Shown in pieces: positions 61,984-64,000 of a DNA stretch of 64,000 nucleotides (position 1 is its first letter; every line of letters starts with the position of its first letter). Origin of the DNA: Nemopilema nomurai (taxonomy: Eukaryota > Cnidaria > Scyphozoa > Rhizostomeae > Rhizostomatidae); contig ML133382.1 of the NCBI GenBank assembly GCA_003864495.1, positions 414,727 through 478,726 on the forward strand, in the 5' to 3' direction. A program made the position numbers and the translations under genes. Below the pieces are notes generated by a model. It was not told where the DNA came from, made no database searches, and saw nothing but the letters and a program-made list of their open reading frames with translations.

Positions 61984-64000
61984 ATGTCCTTACGACGCAT
62001 CAAGCGTAGTACCAGCGGCACGCTGACAAAGCGATCCCGCTCAGACTTCTTAATTACGACGGAAAAGATTCAGCATGTCGAAAGCGGTTACGAGGAGATG
62101 GACTGTGACGTTTCGAAAAACGACATTGCCGCAGATTTGCGAAGTATCGGCAATAAGTACGACAAGCTCGTATTGAAAATGTTCAATCAAAGATCCCACC
62201 TGAGAGGAGATCTGATGTTGCTGAAGAAGGATGCCAAACTTCTTCGAAACGAATTGAAGTACCTTATTGTGAAGCACGACAATTCAACAGCATTTAAGAA
62301 AGGCTACGCATCAGAAAGCCACGAGAAAGAGAGAGTTCTCAAGGCAGAAATCGTTACCAAAGAGATGGGACAACTAGAACTTGCTCTTGCCGATCTCATG
62401 TCGAAGTATTACTTTCTACTGCAGCAGACAAGTACCCTTAAAGAAATCAATTCCTTGTGGCACATCCGCTCTGTGCTGAAATCCGACTTTTTGCAATTGA
62501 AAGCTGAAAAGGCAGGCAAGAAAATAACATCGATTCCAGATGGCATCGTCAAAAAGAATACGAAGGAGGTGAAGGACGAGAACGCGAACCTCACCCAGAA
62601 GCTTCGCTGGCTGACAAAGTTAGGCCACGAGTTTCGCGACGAGCTTTGCGAACTAAAAGCGGCAAGAGCTGCACTGGTCAACGGGAGATCTTATTTGGGA
62701 CGAGAGTACAACAACAACAGTGTAGTTGATGTAACACAAGAGAGTATCCCATCGACGATGGACCTGGATTCAATATCTAGAGATGTCCGACAGGCAGAGG
62801 TGCGAATAATCGACTCGCTACAGGAGAGAATCGATGCTCTGGATAGACTCAGTGATGCCTTCAAGTTAGTTATGATTAAAGGCGGTTTTGCCAGTGCGCA
62901 GGATTTACATCGCGTTGAAGTTGGTAGTGCTACGCCCATATACGCTCCACCCTCGCGAGAAGTCCATGAAATAGCCAGTTCTGTTGCCACCAATGTTGAT
63001 CCAGACAAAGGATTGCACAGTTCTAGGCATTCTCCAACTGAGAGTGAAGAGGATCCCGAACAGGTTCAGGTCCGCTACATTCGACAAGAAGATATAGAAG
63101 ACACCGATCTAAGATGTCTGTCTTCAGGAGAGAGGAAGCCTCACGGGCAAGAAAACGCCGAAAGAAAGTCTCTTTATGGCGGGCTGAACAAACGCGTCCG
63201 GCCTAGGGTAGCTCAAAAATCTTTTGAAAGCAAGCAGAAACTGCGCGGTGTTGTTAAAACTTACTCTAGTGGTTATGAGTCGATACGAACCGAACAAGTG
63301 TCGCAGTATTCTCTGCACGCTGCGTCCGCTGATAGCGAAGAGTTCTTCGATGCAAATGAAAGCTTTACCAGTGCTGTTACCGTGTGGCTACGGCCAGAGG
63401 CCTGTGTTTTGAGCCGGACAGCAAGCGAGGAAACCCTGACAGAGGAAATAAACAACACCAAGGAATGCGAGGAGAGAATTTGCAATGAAATCGAAATGAA
63501 ATTCGAAGAAGATGAAGATGAGAAAGGTGTCTTAAACGAACAAAGCTTGCTGTCAAGGTTCAGTTCCGCAATGGCGGAGAATGCTTCGCAGAGACACAGT
63601 CTGTTCTGTGGGTCGAGCTCAAGTGAAGAGGAGTCGGAGGAAAGAGACGGAAGGAACGACGCCTTTGCGACCGACGACAAAAATCCTCATGAAAGATTCT
63701 TTATGGCCAAAAGTTTCTTCGAGGTGCAGTGTGACATGAAAGACGGCTCACATCTTGTTTGTAACGATAAACCTATGGAACCAGATGTTAAAACCAGCAA
63801 GATTGATTTTATTGGGTCAAAAGCCATTCGAAATGTAGCTGAAAGTGTAAAATCAACAGCTACTGAGACCGTCTTTAAAGAGCAACCCAAACAAGAGAAA
63901 GAAACGATTCCTGCTGCTGCTCATTCAGCAACGCGCACTGAAAAAATATCAAATCCAGATGATAGGCCAGTTTTTTACGACCCAGACGGGGTCTGGAAGG
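61984..64000 (+). CDS. Uncharacterised coiled-coil protein with a canonical FFAT motif; 3' end beyond window
   Basis: One open exon of 672 codons runs from ATG 61984 to the window edge without a stop. An in-frame TAA at 61957-61959 supports this start. Residues 1-25 are basic (MSLRRIKRSTSGTLTKRSRS). About 50-290 is Lys/Glu/Leu-rich and predicted coiled coil (for example NKYDKLVLKMF, LLKKDAKLLRNELKYL, EVRIIDSLQERIDALDRL). The rest is acidic and Ser-rich, hence probably disordered, with a Ser/Glu cluster SSSSEEESEERD. At residues 453-459 (63340-63360) lies EFFDANE, preceded by acidic ADSE: a perfect match to the FFAT consensus EFFDAxE, which binds the MSP domain of VAP proteins on the ER. FFAT proteins are often lipid-transfer or contact-site tethers, so a transfer domain may lie beyond 64000. 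I do not recognise the family. Codon use and length leave little doubt that it is coding. Confidence 0.85.
   Translation, partial: MSLRRIKRSTSGTLTKRSRSDFLITTEKIQHVESGYEEMDCDVSKNDIAADLRSIGNKYDKLVLKMFNQRSHLRGDLMLLKKDAKLLRNELKYLIVKHDNSTAFKKGYASESHEKERVLKAEIVTKEMGQLELALADLMSKYYFLLQQTSTLKEINSLWHIRSVLKSDFLQLKAEKAGKKITSIPDGIVKKNTKEVKDENANLTQKLRWLTKLGHEFRDELCELKAARAALVNGRSYLGREYNNNSVVDVTQESIPSTMDLDSISRDVRQAEVRIIDSLQERIDALDRLSDAFKLVMIKGGFASAQDLHRVEVGSATPIYAPPSREVHEIASSVATNVDPDKGLHSSRHSPTESEEDPEQVQVRYIRQEDIEDTDLRCLSSGERKPHGQENAERKSLYGGLNKRVRPRVAQKSFESKQKLRGVVKTYSSGYESIRTEQVSQYSLHAASADSEEFFDANESFTSAVTVWLRPEACVLSRTASEETLTEEINNTKECEERICNEIEMKFEEDEDEKGVLNEQSLLSRFSSAMAENASQRHSLFCGSSSSEEESEERDGRNDAFATDDKNPHERFFMAKSFFEVQCDMKDGSHLVCNDKPMEPDVKTSKIDFIGSKAIRNVAESVKSTATETVFKEQPKQEKETIPAAAHSATRTEKISNPDDRPVFYDPDGVWK

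Noticed and set aside
1..64000. tRNA, rRNA, CRISPR arrays and prokaryotic signals
   Set aside because: No cloverleaf with a proper T-loop, no rRNA-like core and no spaced direct repeats were recognised by eye. A covariance-model scan would be decisive for tRNAs.

Overview
The window is AT-rich eukaryotic DNA with animal-type genes: short coding exons, GT-AG introns with phase-consistent joins, long untranslated stretches and many decayed mobile elements. The gene set (TRAP1, RCE1, GPI-type trehalase, PTPDC1, MICU3 and FAM107 relatives) points to an invertebrate metazoan. A cnidarian, probably an anthozoan, is my best guess from gene style and repeat texture, but nothing here proves it. No bacterial operons, rRNA, CRISPR array or convincing tRNA were seen.

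Layout. 1-13.4 kb: no confident gene. It holds an unassigned open frame (213-575), a MITE-like element with TTA target duplications (4088-4637), a 21-G run, a 34-bp-arm hairpin, two tandem repeats (about 86 bp and 27 bp units) and one possible minus-strand exon near 11.4 kb. 13.4-14.8 kb: the last three exons of a FAM107-family gene (+). 16.8-27.6 kb: a complete 15-exon TRAP1 gene (+, 755 aa), with a phase-compatible extra exon ending in a stop codon (18112-18369) inside its 3-kb second intron. 28.7-33.3 kb: complete 10-exon RCE1 (+, 306 aa), preceded by a 16-bp minisatellite. 35.0-36.9 kb: intronless trehalase (-, 603 aa), convergent with RCE1. 37.4-38.5 kb: a graveyard of transposons: a foldback repeat, a broken Myb/SANT-like protein of Harbinger type, and the N-terminal piece of a Tc1/mariner-like transposase. 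39.2-47.3 kb: complete 14-exon PTPDC1-like phosphatase (+, 702 aa) including a 22-nt exon. 49.1-55.7 kb: complete 13-exon MICU3-like EF-hand protein (+, 425 aa). 55.7-62.0 kb: no gene I can support. 61984-64000: one long open exon (672 codons, running off the window) of an unrecognised coiled-coil/acidic protein carrying a textbook FFAT motif (EFFDANE), which predicts binding to the ER protein VAP.

The genes are independent housekeeping units, not an operon. Two act in mitochondria (the TRAP1 chaperone and the MICU3 regulator of calcium uptake), one in the ER membrane (RCE1, CAAX processing), one at the cell surface (trehalase) and one probably at the cilium/cytoplasm (PTPDC1). The last gene may join the ER contact-site group. 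Exon joins were derived by hand; for TRAP1, RCE1, PTPDC1 and MICU3 the summed exon lengths are exact multiples of three and the joined reading matches the family across every junction.
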